From contig JAMXBB010000003.1 of assembly GCA_024138015.1 (NCBI GenBank), positions 12,032,119 through 12,096,118 of the forward strand: a stretch of DNA of 64,000 bases, given 5' to 3'. Positions 1 through 12,300 of this stretch are shown piece after piece. The DNA comes from Lumnitzera littorea (lineage: Eukaryota > Streptophyta > Magnoliopsida > Myrtales > Combretaceae). The translations under genes and the position numbers were made by a program. The stretch's first letter is position 1; each line of letters starts with the position of its first letter. Below the pieces are notes generated by a model. It was given only the letters and a program-made list of their open reading frames with translations, did no database searches and had not been told where the DNA came from.

Positions 1-2513
1 TTTCAGAAGCTCATTTGGTTAGTTTGGAGAGTGAGAAAAATAGGGAGAGGCAAAATTGAGAGAAAAATTAGGGTTAGGAAAAAAATAAGAAAAAAACTAT
101 GCAATTAAGGCCATAAAGGAGAACCCACATCATACGAGTTGAGAGTGGACGGCCACCACCACCACATGGTGGTGGCAGTGCCTGGATCGGCCGATAAGGC
201 CACGGCGGCCAGCGGTGGTTGGAGCTACTCAGACCGGTGAGTTCAATTTCCAGCTTGAATTTTGTGTAATTTTGTAAAAATAGTAAATATTCTTAGAAAA
301 TTATGAATTTTGTTATTTTGAAATATTTTTACATGTAGTTTTTAGGAAAAATATTATTTTGATAAAAATATGTCATGTGATATATGGTCCTTAAGAAATC
401 ATGCAAAACTGAATATGTTTCGGTTTAAAAATAAATGACCTTAGGAGTGTAGTTTTGAACCCAAAATTTTTTTGTATACTACTTAGATGATATAGAATAG
501 TGCTATAAAGCCTGTTTTCAAAAATTAATTTTCAAAAATTTTAGATAATTTTTAGGCCTTAAAATGAGGCATAAAATGGGTAATTTAGGGTTAATTAAGT
601 AATTAAATGGTTAATTACTAATTTAGTGAATAATTATATGTTTTAGGATGTAAAAATCTGATAAAGTATGATACTTGTAGCATTTAGGGTGTTAGATGTA
701 ATTATTAGGTTAATTATGTAGTAAATGAGTAATAGGGAAAAACAGTAAATTTTAAGTTAATTTTGTAAATTAGGGTAATTAGGTATAAAATCTGATTTAG
801 GATGAATTTAGACACTTTGAAATGATAATTGATGTTGGGAGATGGTAATTAGAGTGATAGAAATATTAGAAGTATATTATATACATAATAGGTGATAATA
901 CATAATATGTAATTATTAGAAATATAATAAATAGAAAATATTAGGATAAAAATTGATATTATATAAATAGTAGGGATATATAATAAAACTGATAGAAAAC
1001 TTGAATTTATGTAATTATATGAAAATTATAAAAATTTTTCACATCAGAAGTAAATTCGGTACACTATTAAGGATTTAAGTGTACTGAGTATAGTAAAATA
1101 CTGACTAGGGGTAATGATGGTATTTAGGAGATTTGGAAGTAATGTGATTAATTTCAGATTATGAGTTGAAACAAATTTCTAGAGTTCGAGTATAAAACAA
1201 TACTTAGAAATCAAACTAGAACCTAATTTAGAAATTGATGTGGAAACAAAACCCGAACTTAACCCCAAACCTAGAATAATTGTAAAAGACTTAAGATCTA
1301 AATAATTAGATATATTAAACCTTAAACAAAACGTAACAATAAGCGTTATAGGATAAAACAAACTATAATAGTTATATGAAAAAAAAAAAAAACTGAAACC
1401 ACGTTTATGTTATAGGGATGATCGGCGATGGCCTGAGCGAATTGGACCTCGAGTGAGTGAGCGAGGAGTCAAGGTAAGTTGGGATTAATACAATGATGTA
1501 TTTTGGAAGCTTAAGATTATGCTTGGTTGTGCTTGTTAGATAGTCGGTGGTGTGCATGTGCTTGATTATAAGTAATGCTATGATTCTGTTGGTTGTTTTA
1601 GCTTGTATTGTGTAAATTGTATGAAATGATTGATTACCCTAAACTGGACTTAATCAAATATATGACTTATAATTATAATTAGACTTGCATGGCAACCCAT
1701 TAGGGGAAACCTAGGATTCTCCAGCTAAATACCGACTTCTTCGAAAGGGATAATGCAGGGTTGTAAAGGGTCCCTTCTTCATCCTTAGTTGAACTAAGTG
1801 ACAAGTGAGGAGGTTGCGGGGAGGGTGAAGTCAATGGTTTGAAGGTAGTCATGGGAGGAGTGGGGTCTTTATTGCACAAGCCTAGGTTTGGTCATGAGCT
1901 GTTGCATTAACGGTAACTTCTCAACTCAGATTAGAGCGGGCGAAATTTCTTTAATCTCATGACGGGCCGGACAACGTCGTGCGATGGCATTTGCATACAC
2001 ATGCATTGTACCTAATAAGTTGATTGATAACCTTATTGTGTTTTTGGTATAGTTTTAAGTCCTCCATCCTAACTTACTAAGCTGTGGTTGCTCATATCCT
2101 CATAGATGTCGTACAGGTGCTGGCTAAGAAGCGGTATATAACTACACTACAGCTAGCAACTGTTGGATCTTGGGGAGTGAGGAAAAACATTTGAAGAACA
2201 AACATATATTTCTAAGGTCTAAGCTTTTATTTTAGACTTTTTCATTTCTGAATAATGTAATAACTAGGAAATATATTACGAAGAAATATTGTAAACACTA
2301 ATTATAATAACTGAATTATAGTGTACATATATATATTTTCTCACTTTCTTAGGTAAATGATTTATTTAAATCACAAACTGTTTACTTCAAAGCGAGTTAG
2401 TCGTGGATGCCTTGTGTAGATCAGATCTAGGATAGCGATTGTAAGGCTTACTTCTATTTTAGAATGGTTTACACAGCGGGGTTGTTACGACTCTACTGCT
2501 TCAGGGCATGACA
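1..2513 (+). mobile_element. S-family long terminal repeat, 3' part (S1), inserted in gypsy RT
   Basis: Bases 1-2513 align throughout with the complete solo LTR at 21760-24784: window base 1 matches about 22336, just after that copy's TATA box, so roughly 580 bases lie outside the window to the left. Shared landmarks are the leader starting TTTCAGAAGCTCATTT, the GGCCAC-rich block near 150-210, and the closing segment GGGCATGACA at 2504-2513. The next base begins a reverse transcriptase fragment, so this LTR landed in the G1 pol region. Its right-hand target duplication would be GGCTT (2514-2518); the left one is not visible. The orientation is inferred from the full-length copies. Confidence 0.85.
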
Positions 2514-4997
2514 GGCTTCTAAGCTCCAATGTCTAATTAATGAGTTGCTGGAAAGAGGATAAAGTCTCAGCCCTTATGCTATACCGGCGCTTCTAGTGCA
2601 GAAAAAAGATGGTACTTGGCGGATGTGTATAGATAATGAGTTGTGAATAAGATCATAATCAAATACAAGTATCTCATTCCTAGATTGGAGCACATGTTAG
2701 ACGAATTGCGTGGATCCAAGATCTTTAGCAGGATTGATCTAAAGTCTGGCTACCATCAGATTCGCATGAGGCCAGGAGATGAGTGGAAAACTGCATTTAA
2801 AACTCGACATGGACTTTATAAGTGGATGGTCATGCCATTTGGCTTGTCGATTGCCTCGAGCACTTTCATGAGGTTGATGAACCATGCACTGAGACATTTA
2901 ATAGGAAAGTGTGTCATGATGTACTTTGACGACATCCTAGTCTACAATGTTGATATGTTAAGTCATTGTGAGTATCTTTGAGCCGTATTGAATATCATTT
3001 TTGTTGAGAGATTATTTGGCAACTTGAACAAATGTTGCTTTTTCTAGGAGGAAGTGGTATTATTAGGTTATGTCGTTAGTAAAAGAGGCTTACGAATGGA
3101 CAATGATAAGATTCGAGCAATTGTCGAGTGGCCAACTCCTATTAATTGTGCCGACGTGAGAAGTTTCCATGGACTGGCTTCATTTTACAGAAGATTCATC
3201 AGAAATTTTAGCACCTTTGTTGAACTACTTACTGAACTGACAAAGAAGAATGTCGACTTCTGATGGGGAGAAAAGGAGGAGAGGAGTTTTACCGAGATAA
3301 AGGAAAGGTTGACCTCTGCCCCTATACTGATTCTGCCTAACTTCGAGAAAATATTCGAGCTAGAATGTGACATGTTAGGCATTGGGATAAGTGTTGTCCT
3401 AATGTAGGAAGGCCGACCAATTGCCTATCACAGTGAGAAGCTTACGGGGGCTTCAGTTAGATTACTTTATGTATGATAAAGAACTCTTAGCACTGACTTG
3501 AGTACTACAAGTATGGTAGCATTATCTCTTGCTGAAAGAATTTGTCATCTACACTAACCATGTGTCTTTAAGGTATCTTCGAAGCCAAATGAATTTGTCT
3601 AAGCAGCAAGCAAGATGGGTCGAATTCCTTGAAGGATTCAATTTTGTAATAAAATATAAACAAGGAAAGAGCAATGTAGTTGTAGATGCTCTTTTAAGAA
3701 GACATGCGCTTTTGAATGAACTATAGACCAAACTGTTTGGGTTTGTGAGAATCAAAGAGTAGTACTCTGAGGATCCACATTTTGGACCCATAATTGCACA
3801 GTGCGTTGATGGAAGAACAATAGATGAGTATTATGTGGAAGTTGGCTACTTGTTTCGAGGTAGAAAATTATGTATGCAAACTTGTTCCCTAAGGGAGTTA
3901 TTGATCAAGGAAGCACACAGTGGAGGACGGTCTGGACATTTGGGGAGAAAAGAACAAATGAATTGCTGAGTGGTCGATTCTTTGGCTGAGAATGAGGTGA
4001 GATGTGCACTGAGTTATTGAAGGTTATGTTGTGTGGAAAAGGGCTAAGTGCCGAGTTGAGCAAGGGAAAGTAATGCCTTTGCCTATTTTGATGAGACCTT
4101 GGATTGAATTAAGCATAGACTTTGTTCTCGGATTACCACGGATTGGTCGAGGTAAAGATTCTGTAATGGTCATTATGGATAGGTTCAGTAAGATGTCATA
4201 CTTTGTGGCCTGCTCTAAAACTAACGATGTTTTTGCTATTGTTGCTCTTTTCTTGCAGGAGATTGTATGGTTACATGCGTGCCGAGAAGTGTAGTCTCTG
4301 ATAGGGACCCGAAATTTTTGAGCCATTTCTGGAAGACCTTGTGGTGTCGAATGGGGACTAAACTACTATTTAGTATTTCCTATCACTCCTAAATTGACTG
4401 CCAAATAGAGGTGGTTAATTGCACTTCAGGATCACTGCTTCGAGCTATAGTGGGCAAGAACTTGGTTGATTAGGACATCTGCTTGCCAGTGGTCGAATTT
4501 GCTTACAACTAGATAGTGCATGACACCATTAAGCAGACTCCCTTTAAAGTGGTCTATGGTTTTAATCTCGAGTTACCCCTCGATTACACTCCTGTACCCA
4601 TGCCCGCGCAAGAGGACCTTAATGCAAGATTTAGAGGATAATCCCTTCAATACATCTACGATAAAGTCACTTGGTACATAAACCAAGTCGCTAGACGTAT
4701 GCGAGAGAAGGTTAAGGGTAGGATAGTGAAACATTTTTAGCTGAGAGACTTGGCGTGGCTACACCTAAGCAAAGAAAGGTTTTTGAGCAAGAGGAGGAAC
4801 AAAATATCCTTAAAGGCTGAAGGACCTTTTGGAATCCTCCAGAAGATCAATGATAATGCCTACATATTAGAGTTGCCTAAGAACTATAGGGTTTCTGACA
4901 CTTTTAACATTGCTGACCTCAGTTCGTATCACTTTGATAGAGAGCTGATCGAAGACCATTCGGATTTGATCCTAAATCTAAAACAACCCTGGGGAAA
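2514..4997 (+). pseudogene. Ty3/gypsy pol remnant G1 (RT, RNase H, integrase)
   Basis: A decayed polyprotein that would copy element RNA into DNA and integrate it. In order: RT N-terminal part from 2514, then the best RT block at 2643-2981 with FSRIDLKSGYHQIRM, MPFGL and an intact YFDD catalytic motif; RT thumb and connection at 3054-3263 (SFHGLASFYRRFI); RNase H from about 3300 to 3726 (LPNFEKIFELECD, then KQGKSNVVVDALLRRH); integrase core at about 4030-4480 with the first Asp in SIDFVLGLPR, the second in SDRDPKF and the Glu in IEVVN, now in different frames; integrase C-terminal part at 4750-4990 with SDTFNIADLSSYH and no visible chromodomain. Gag and protease are absent because the S1 LTR sits at the 5' edge. 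Several stops and frameshifts make it non-functional. Lineage within plant Ty3/gypsy is not certain. Confidence 0.9.
4988..4997 (+). promoter_or_regulatory. Polypurine tract of G1
   Basis: CCTGGGGAAA lies directly before the G1 3' LTR start TGATGGGAATCG. This is the expected position of the plus-strand primer of a Ty3/gypsy element. The equivalent site in G2 (47546-47555) has GGAGGGGA before TGATAAGG, which supports both assignments. Confidence 0.7.
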
Positions 4998-5817
4998 TGA
5001 TGGGAATCGAGCTACTGGACTATTGACACGCAGTTGAGCTTGAGGACTAAAGGGACTGGCAAGGCGAATCCTTCTACTCTAGCCGACTCCTGCTTAGGCC
5101 AAGTATCTTCTTGCTGACCTGTTCTGCATGTTGAACCAAATGATTGCCTATTTCTCATAAATAATGTGTCGAGAAGTGGAAGGTTAAGGCAATAGTCAAT
5201 CCTCATTCTTACTCATGCATGGCCAATCATTTACTCTGCATCACTTTTGCCAAGATGGCAAGACAAAGACTCTAAACTAACTAATCCACCCTTGCCTGGA
5301 TAAGCAAGCTGACTATACTTTTTTGTCTACATCTTTCAACAACATCACCAATATAGCATCGTCATGTGTACAGAATCATGTATAGAATCTGTTACACCAA
5401 TGATTGTTTTCATTAAATATTTATTTTTACCCTTTTATATCTTGTATATTACTTCCTTGGGAAATGCCCCTTTTGTCTTTTCCCTTTTGGGCAAGTTACC
5501 CTAACTTATGGGTATAAATACCCTTGTATTTGTAGCTATAATGGAGTAGACTGGAACATTAATCCATTGGACATTTGTCTCTCATAAACACTACTCTATT
5601 TACATTCATCTCACTGTTATTCTAACCCTTAAGTAAGGTTAGGTGGCAAGTAACCTCACCAGACCATCTCGTACATCATATCAAGTTATGCCATGAGTTC
5701 TTGGAAGTTTTGTTGTTGTGTCATATCCATTAGATTTGTTTGTAGGTTTTTGCTTACTTCTCATTCGAATTTATTCTTTCGTACACTCCCTATCACTTCC
5801 TTTTCAAGCTTTCGTCA
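4998..5817 (+). mobile_element. G1 3' long terminal repeat
   Basis: It starts with TGATGGGAATCG after the polypurine tract, the same terminal pattern as the N LTRs (TGATAGGAAT) and G2 (TGATAAGGAT). It contains a TATA box at 5513-5520, and its last part, GTGTCATATCC and downstream, matches the end of the G2 LTR (50252-51187). The 3' limit is approximate: the likely terminal TCA is at 5815-5817 by comparison with G2 and N LTR ends. The element's own 5' LTR is not in the window. Confidence 0.7.
5513..5520 (+). promoter_or_regulatory. TATA box of G1 LTR
   Basis: TATAAATA within GGGTATAAATACCC, about 515 bases into the LTR, a normal distance for the U3/R boundary of a plant gypsy LTR. Confidence 0.6.
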
Positions 5818-6575
5818 AGCTTGGATTCATACAATAACTGGCCTTGTTTGCTCTTGGTCATGGTTTGCAATAGTGGTAGTCGGCAGTATAGGAGGGCATG
5901 CGTGTGTGGCATGGTCTTTGGTGGTGGTAGGTTTGGTGGTGTGAGTAAGGGTGGTGGTAGGGTGTGTATAAGGGAAGAGAGGAGGATTTCAAGTGAAGTT
6001 GAGGGGCCTTTGAGTAAGATATTTGAGAGAATGTTGTAAGTGTGTTTTAGGGTTTGAAAATTGAAAAGGAATGAGTGAGGAAGAGGGTAAGTGGCTGATG
6101 GAACTGGGAGAGGAAGTAGGGGACAATTTATGGCAATATGGCTAGGAAAGGACTTGATTAAAAAGTGGACTATGTATTAGGTTACTTTTTTGTCTTATTT
6201 GGAATGGTTTTGTCTCCCCAAAGGATAAGATATTTTAAGGCCATTAGTGCATTTGTCCTTTGGTCCTTAATTAAGCTTAACTTGTAGTTAATTAAGATGT
6301 AATGAAAGTTGGTTATGGATTAGGGTTTGATTAGGGTAATTGATAGTAGTTAAGCATAATTAGGCTACTTAAATGTAATTAGGATACGTTTAAGGTTTCG
6401 TTGAATTTTGATATTACACTTTAGTTAATCTAAGTGCCCTACATGTGTACTCAAAGTTTCTTTAGGGTTTGATGTCCATTTATAGTTGTTTTATTCCTGT
6501 ATAAGCTTTAAAATTAGGATTTTAGTTGATTAGTGATATCAACACTTTTAACGATGGGTTTAACATTACTATTAA
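5818..6575. other. Unassigned DNA between G1 LTR and N2 solo LTR
   Basis: No coding domain is recognised. The part at 5870-6060 is G-rich on the plus strand with repeated GGTGGTGG; open frames there (for example 5693-5944 and 5821-6039) have no recognisable protein motif. The rest is AT-rich with several TTAGGGTTTG-like words. Confidence 0.5.
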
Positions 6576-6580
6576 TTAGG

Positions 6581-7499
6581 TGATGTGGAAGTGGGTTAGA
6601 AACTAGAATGGGTGTTCAGGGATTTGAGTAGGTGTGAAGAACAGGGAGTAAAATGAGAGGTTTTGACAGTGAATGTGTATGGATACCACACATCAAGACA
6701 CAAAAACAATCATGGGATGAGCTCGAAATAGGGTTTGATACAATTCATGAACAAGTTTCAAATGATAGGTTAGATGTGACGTATTAACTTGCTCAAATAA
6801 AGGGGTTCACCACAATCTCAAGAATAAGATTGATAAGAACACAAGAAGGACTAGAGAGTTAGTCAATACTCAATAATCTAGCAATGTTAGCTCTAAGAGC
6901 TCAAGAATAACTTTGCTTGAAGAGAGGAAAGTTTCGAGTGTAGGTATATTCTTCACTATTTGATTATGTTTTCTAATTACAAATGTTGCTATTTATAGCA
7001 AGTCTTAAAACCCTAGTGATAAAAAATGTAAATAATGTACAAGGCCTTAAATCCTAAAGAAATGGGCCCATAATTAAAATAAGCAAAATATTCACAAAAA
7101 TACAAAACTGTACGTTTAATAGAAAAAGTTGGCATGCAGTTATTTAGCTTGTCCAAGAAGGAGCAGGATTTGAACTAGACGGGGTTGGCAGTTGGATGTC
7201 TGGGTTCGAAAAGGAGTCCTAGAAGTTTCGTAGTGCTTAGTTGAGACACCCGAAAGGTCGGCTCATAATTGTCGAGTCCTAGGATTAGTTGGCACTAGTT
7301 TCTCCGTACCATGTCGAGTAGATCTTGGGCCTCCAACTCTCGGCAATGTGCTCTCTCGACTTCTTGGCAAATGACAGGCCTAATGTTGAGTGTTTGCCTT
7401 TCTACCTCTCGACTGTCTGGCGACCGTCTGGTAACCGCTAGGCTTCGGCACAAATTATTTAACCTTGGCTTTGGGATAGTCGTAGGTTGATTCCTATCA
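6581..7499 (-). mobile_element. N-family solo LTR (N2), target duplication TTAGG
   Basis: Read on the minus strand this 919-base segment starts TGATAGGAATCAACC and ends CCACATCA. It aligns with the LTRs of the compact gag element at 27412-28420 and 30486-31453, including the tract around CTATAAATAG, the words GGCCTTGTACATTATTTAC and GTGTTTGTGTCTTG. It is flanked by the identical 5-mer TTAGG at 6576-6580 and 7500-7504. No internal region is present, so this is a solo LTR left by recombination between the two LTRs of a former element. Confidence 0.9.
6989..6998 (-). promoter_or_regulatory. TATA box of N2 LTR
   Basis: CTATAAATAG on the minus strand, identical to the TATA decamer in the LTRs at 27988 and 30994. 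Confidence 0.65.
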
Positions 7500-7504
7500 T
7501 TAGG

Positions 7505-7879
7505 GCTTGGCAATCTTTTTAGGATTTTATTATTGTTCTATGGTTTTTCAAGTATTAAGGTTTCTAGGGTTTTGCTCTTTTAACCAGGTTTTAGGGCTTT
7601 ACTTCCTTTAGGGTTTTGGTCTAACATTTAGGATTTGATTCTTTTGCTTAGGGTTTTATTATTAAGTCTAGATTATTCTAGCGACTATTTGAAGACTTTT
7701 CCATTAGACTTTGCTTTTGGGTTACTGAAATCTTGTTGGGTTTACAAAATATCTCTTGAACAAAAGGTAGTAACAAAAGTTCACTTGTCAAATATCATGT
7801 TTTAGAAACTACTTTTCTTGTGATTATCTTGCTTAGGCTAATCTCCATGCATATTCAAATTTAAAGTACATTTGATATT
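7505..7879. repeat. Unassigned stretch with degenerate TTAGGGTTTT words
   Basis: Between two solo LTRs. At about 7525-7665 the words TTAGGATTTT, CTAGGGTTTT, TTAGGGCTTT, TTAGGGTTTT, TTAGGATTTG and TTAGGGTTTT recur every 20-30 bases. They resemble the plant telomere unit or telo-box but are spaced by unrelated T-rich sequence. No gene is seen. Confidence 0.5.
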
Positions 7880-8777
7880 ATTCTTGTAAACCTTATAAAA
7901 TCAGTAATTTGAACCCTAATTTAAGTCCGAGTCTCCTAAACTATGTCATGAGTCGATAAGACTAATAACGATAAAAGTTTATGAAATTTAATAAATCGAA
8001 TATAACATCGATAATAAAAACCCTAGAAATTGATTGAAACCTAGAATGCATACAAAAAAAAAAAAAACCTAAATTCAATTTATGCACAATTATCCGAAAT
8101 TGAACTCGAACTTGATCGAAACCCTAAAACTATAATTTTAAGCTTATAAAATAATTGAATATCATTCAACAATGATATTGAGTGATATAATCGTAGTCAA
8201 TTACAATTATCACCTAAATCGCGTAATCATATAAAACTTTTAACGAAAATGTTGAAATAACGTGTAAAAATTATAATTATAACCGGTATCAATTAAATTG
8301 ATAAATTTTCATAAATTTAAAAAATTTATCTATAAATGTTATTTTTACTATTTTTATGTTTAGGAAAGTTACATATATTTATTTTTAATTTATATTTTCT
8401 TCCCTTTTTCTTTCTTTTTCTTCTCTTAATTTTCTTATTGCTCCATGTTGAAATCCAACACAGCATAAGTAGCAGCCCACATGAGGAAATTCATTACCAG
8501 ATGTTGAGCTAATAAAGAGAAAAAGATATGAAACTTGATTACTTTGTCCCATCATATTGAATGCATTACTTATCTTAGCAAATGTTCTTTATATTGATTT
8601 TTTTTTTTTTTTGTTTCATTTGATCAACCTCACATCTGGAAGATTGAAATCTAGAAAAACAAAACAATAACAAAAACAAAACACAAAAACAAAAACAAAG
8701 AAGGGAACCAAACTGAGAAAAAGAAAAGAAAAGCAAAGGGAAACCAAATCAAGTTAACAAAAAAAAAAAAATTAGGT

Positions 8778-9520
8778 AAGTATATGTTTAATTTATTTAT
8801 ACATAAGTATATTATATAGTATGTACACGTATATACTAAGTATTTGTAATATATTACATGTACATATATATATATGCATGAGTAGACAAATATATATGTA
8901 TCTCTTATGTGTGTATAAACATACGTATGTGGACATGTATATACATATACTATTAGGTAGAATATACGATATATGTATATACATGTATGTATATATAAGA
9001 ATACATATAATAGATATTTGGAAATTTCACTATTTGGATATATATATGCATGTACACAAAAAAAAAAATCTATATGTATGTATTATATATGTATGAATAA
9101 TTAGTATTTGGTATATTATATATATGCATGTATTAGGTATTTTTGTATTTATGTATTCAAGTAAGTATTTTTTTTGTATACAATAGGTATGTATAGTTGA
9201 CATGAAGGTATGTATGTATATATATAAATATAGTATTTTATATTATCTATATGTATATGTGTACATGTATAAAAGTAGGTATGTGTATATAAAATATAAC
9301 TACATCCATATTATACTTATACATATAACATATAGTATATAATTAAATTCAAAATAAGTTCATACATAAAATAAGTTAATAAATATGTATAGATATATAT
9401 ATATAGGAAGTAGGTATATATATATATATATATATATGTATAATTATCGTAAATTAGAAAAAAATTAATCAAATATAGAAATAAGTATATATATATATAT
9501 ATATATGTAAATCGTAAAAT
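8778..9520. repeat. TA/TATG-rich microsatellite tract inside S2
   Basis: Long runs of TATATATG, TACATATA and pure (TA)n, for example at 9415-9437 and 9487-9506. It explains the open frames on both strands, which encode only Ile/Tyr/His/Met-rich low-complexity peptide. Confidence 0.85.
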
Positions 9521-11114
9521 ACTAGAACATAATAAATTAAAAAAAATTATAAGTCTAAAATCTCAAAAATAGATAGAAATAAGTAATTAGGGTAAAATAA
9601 GCTTAAAATAATAAAATTATCACTTATATGATTTAAATAATTATTAAATCATAAATATACTAAGAAAATGATGAAATTAATATTTTATAACTTTTTAAAT
9701 TAAAATAATAAATTTTATGATGTTTTTATATTATAGTCCAAACTGCGAGTCATAACGTTGAAAACGGACCTCGCTATAAGAAAATACGCTCGAAAAAGAT
9801 TAAAATGGACTATAAGTTCATAACGATCTAAACTAACACGAAAAAATTATACATGATTAGACAAAAAGCTCGAATCGATAATTTCGTATAACTAAGTGAA
9901 GTAAAAATTACAAATTACGATACTAGTTTAGCTTTAAATTCTCAAACTTACAACTTTCTATATTTCTTATTCTCAAATGATCTTGATTTTGACTCTAAGC
10001 TGCCATCGGATTATTACAACTCTTGAGTTGATTATGGCTGAGTGAGTTTTTTCTAATGATTTCATACGTACTTGTATTTGTAATTGGCGAATATAAATTA
10101 TGATTAATAATTAAATGTTATATGATAACTATTTGTTAATGGTAAATTTACTTTAAAGTACGATAATGTATTGATTGTTGCATAGTAGATTCGCTATGAA
10201 TTGATTGTTTGTGACCTTGTTGATCACTGAATAATAAGATCTAATTTTACTTGACTAGAAAAAGTTAACTTGAAACACGCATAATCATACATCGCATAAC
10301 TAATTCTAGCCATCACATTACTCAGAGGTAGCAAGAGGCCATACGTAGGTTGATTATTTGATTGTTATAGATTTCGTACGTTGCATATGTACGATATGAC
10401 TTTACCCTGGCTCGCGGGATCACTAGGCATTGGAGGTGCTAACCGCCTAGTTAAGGGTCGAGTTTAGAGGCCTCTGTTTAAGGGTGAGTGAGGACTGCAT
10501 GAACTTACTCACAAACATACGTAGAACTCATTTTTAATAAAACTGAGAATGGATATACCATTACATTTTAAATACGAAACACGGAGTTTCGTTATGAGAT
10601 AAGTTTTAGTATGTTACCTAAATCTAATTACGCCAAAGCATCTCCAACCCTAACTTTGGAGAGCATTAAATCTGAATTGCATGCAGTATCTGATCACCTG
10701 CATGTATTTGTTTGGCATACTGATTGACATGCATTCATTTGATTGAATTTAATTAATGTATAACTTGATTGCTGTATAGTTGAGGGGATTATTTCATTAA
10801 GTTAGTTAGCTTATACTCTTGTAGTCTTTTTTCGCAGGACAACTTGTTCATAGAGTCGGGCCGCCGTATGCCCGAGGTTAGTTGTACATCAAGGGGTCAA
10901 TATGGGAGCAAGACGTGATCGGAGTGTACTCGTGATAGTTTATTTAGATTATGGATCTGATTATGTAATAAAATGATATTGGTTTAAGTTAAGAAGTATT
11001 ATAGACTTCTCATCTATAAATTCTTATATAAATAGGTTGTGTTTTATATTTTCTTAACTTATTATTATCATGAAATGATATTGCTTACACTTGCGCAACT
11101 CTTGATTGTTAGTT

Positions 11115-11156
11115 GTAGCGGTAGCGGTAGCCGTAGCCGTAGCCCTAGCCATAGCC
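11115..11156 (+). repeat. GTAGCN hexamer array, 7 units
   Basis: Two GTAGCG units, three GTAGCC units, then CTAGCC and ATAGCC. It lies near the 3' end of S2 and reappears at 13869-13910 in the duplicated block with the same unit order. Confidence 0.9.
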
Positions 11157-11263
11157 TTGTGTATTGCACAAAGAGTTGTCGATTACAAGGGAATTCAATC
11201 TACAGTCCTTTGTATAGTATACGACGACTGCCACGATTAGCCCTCTCAGGTCGTGACAATTCT

Positions 11264-12299
11264 AGATCATACACTTTTTACCTCTATAATTTTTAGATTT
11301 CACTTACAACCCTAAAATTATACGTGAGAACTTAGACTTTACATTATAAAAGATTTGGTTTAGAACTTAGCTATATATCGAAAAAAGAAAAATTACATTA
11401 AAATAAAACTTCTATACAACAAATTGCATTTAATCACAACTATACATGCAAAAGTTACATCATAGTTTCCTAATACATTAGTTCTAGTTACATCATCATT
11501 GCCTCAAGTACAATAGCATATCTATATCATTAAAAGAACTCAACACATCAAACAGTTCTAAGTACATAAAAACTGCAAGAGTCCATTACATAACATGGCT
11601 TAAACAAGTCAAAAGTAATTGAGTTCCCAATCCCTGTCATTGTCAATAGAGCTAAACCATAAAAAGGTATTACATCCCACTAACTTTTGACTTTACATGC
11701 TAATAGACCTTTAGAAACTGTTATGTTGTCTAATGGAAATCAATTCTTATGTTTGTTTGCATCTATACCATCATTGCTAACTCAGGAGTAGAACTTAATA
11801 CCACATAATCTGAAGTCTTAGGATATTTATAACTTCTTACTCTTCATCATTGTGATCAATATCCTAACATTACGTTCAATCTCCTAATTTACTTCATTGA
11901 TTCCCAAATGACCTTCTACTTGAGCCTCATAAGCAACTTCTGCCTAAAGTTTTACATGAGGTTTTACTTCCTCTTTTATTTTATACTTCTCAATCTGTAT
12001 ATCCATTTCCTCACCTTCATATGCAACTTGAATAATTGTAGCATCTAAATCATAATTGGAATTTTCTTCAGGATCCTCATCTACGTTCTTATCGTTGACA
12101 TCCAATTTTCTTATGTTGTAGGGGGTTTTCTTATGATTTAATTAGGGGCTCAAGTTCATTGGATTGGAGTAGGACTTCTATATTTACTCTGTCTATAGAT
12201 TGAAATCTAGGAAACCGGTAAGCAAGACTAGGAGGGCAATCTCTAAGGATCCTAGGTACTCTTATTGGTACTTGGTTAAAACTTCCAGAATGTTGGAAC
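11264..12299. other. Flank of S2 inside the duplicated block
   Basis: Not LTR. On the minus strand a reading frame open from about 12108 to 11943 encodes an acidic, charged peptide (KNVDEDPEENSNYDLD, then KYKIKEEVKPH). Further stops interrupt it downstream. It might be a remnant of a gene or of a transposon protein, but no family is recognised. The segment is repeated at 14018-15053. Confidence 0.4.
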
Positions 12300-12300
12300 N
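12300..12300. other. Single ambiguous base (N) at the duplication junction
   Basis: The only N in the window. It falls exactly where the first copy of the 2.75-kb block ends and the second begins; the corresponding base in the second copy (15054) is C. Confidence 0.98.

Larger units (their letters stand above)
7885..11258 (+). mobile_element. S-family solo LTR (S2), target duplication ATTCT
   Basis: This 3,374-base unit starts TGTAAACCTTATAAAA and ends GGTCGTGACA. It is flanked by ATTCT at 7880-7884 and 11259-11263. The terminal sequences match S4 (TGTAAGCCTCATAACC...GGGCGTGACA). The middle holds an AT-rich microsatellite tract (8778-9520) and the stretch at 10380-10520 (ATCACTAGGCATTGGAGG and downstream), a region also represented in diverged form in the other S copies. 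No gag or pol is inside. The short frames at 8821-9096 and 11039-11296 are chance frames in LTR DNA. Confidence 0.85.

Noticed and set aside
5693..6039. Val/Gly-rich frames after the G1 LTR
   Set aside because: Arise from GGT-repeats; the frames overlap each other and show no domain.
8793..9096. Overlapping frames rich in Ile, Tyr and His
   Set aside because: Translation of a TATATG microsatellite inside the S2 LTR.
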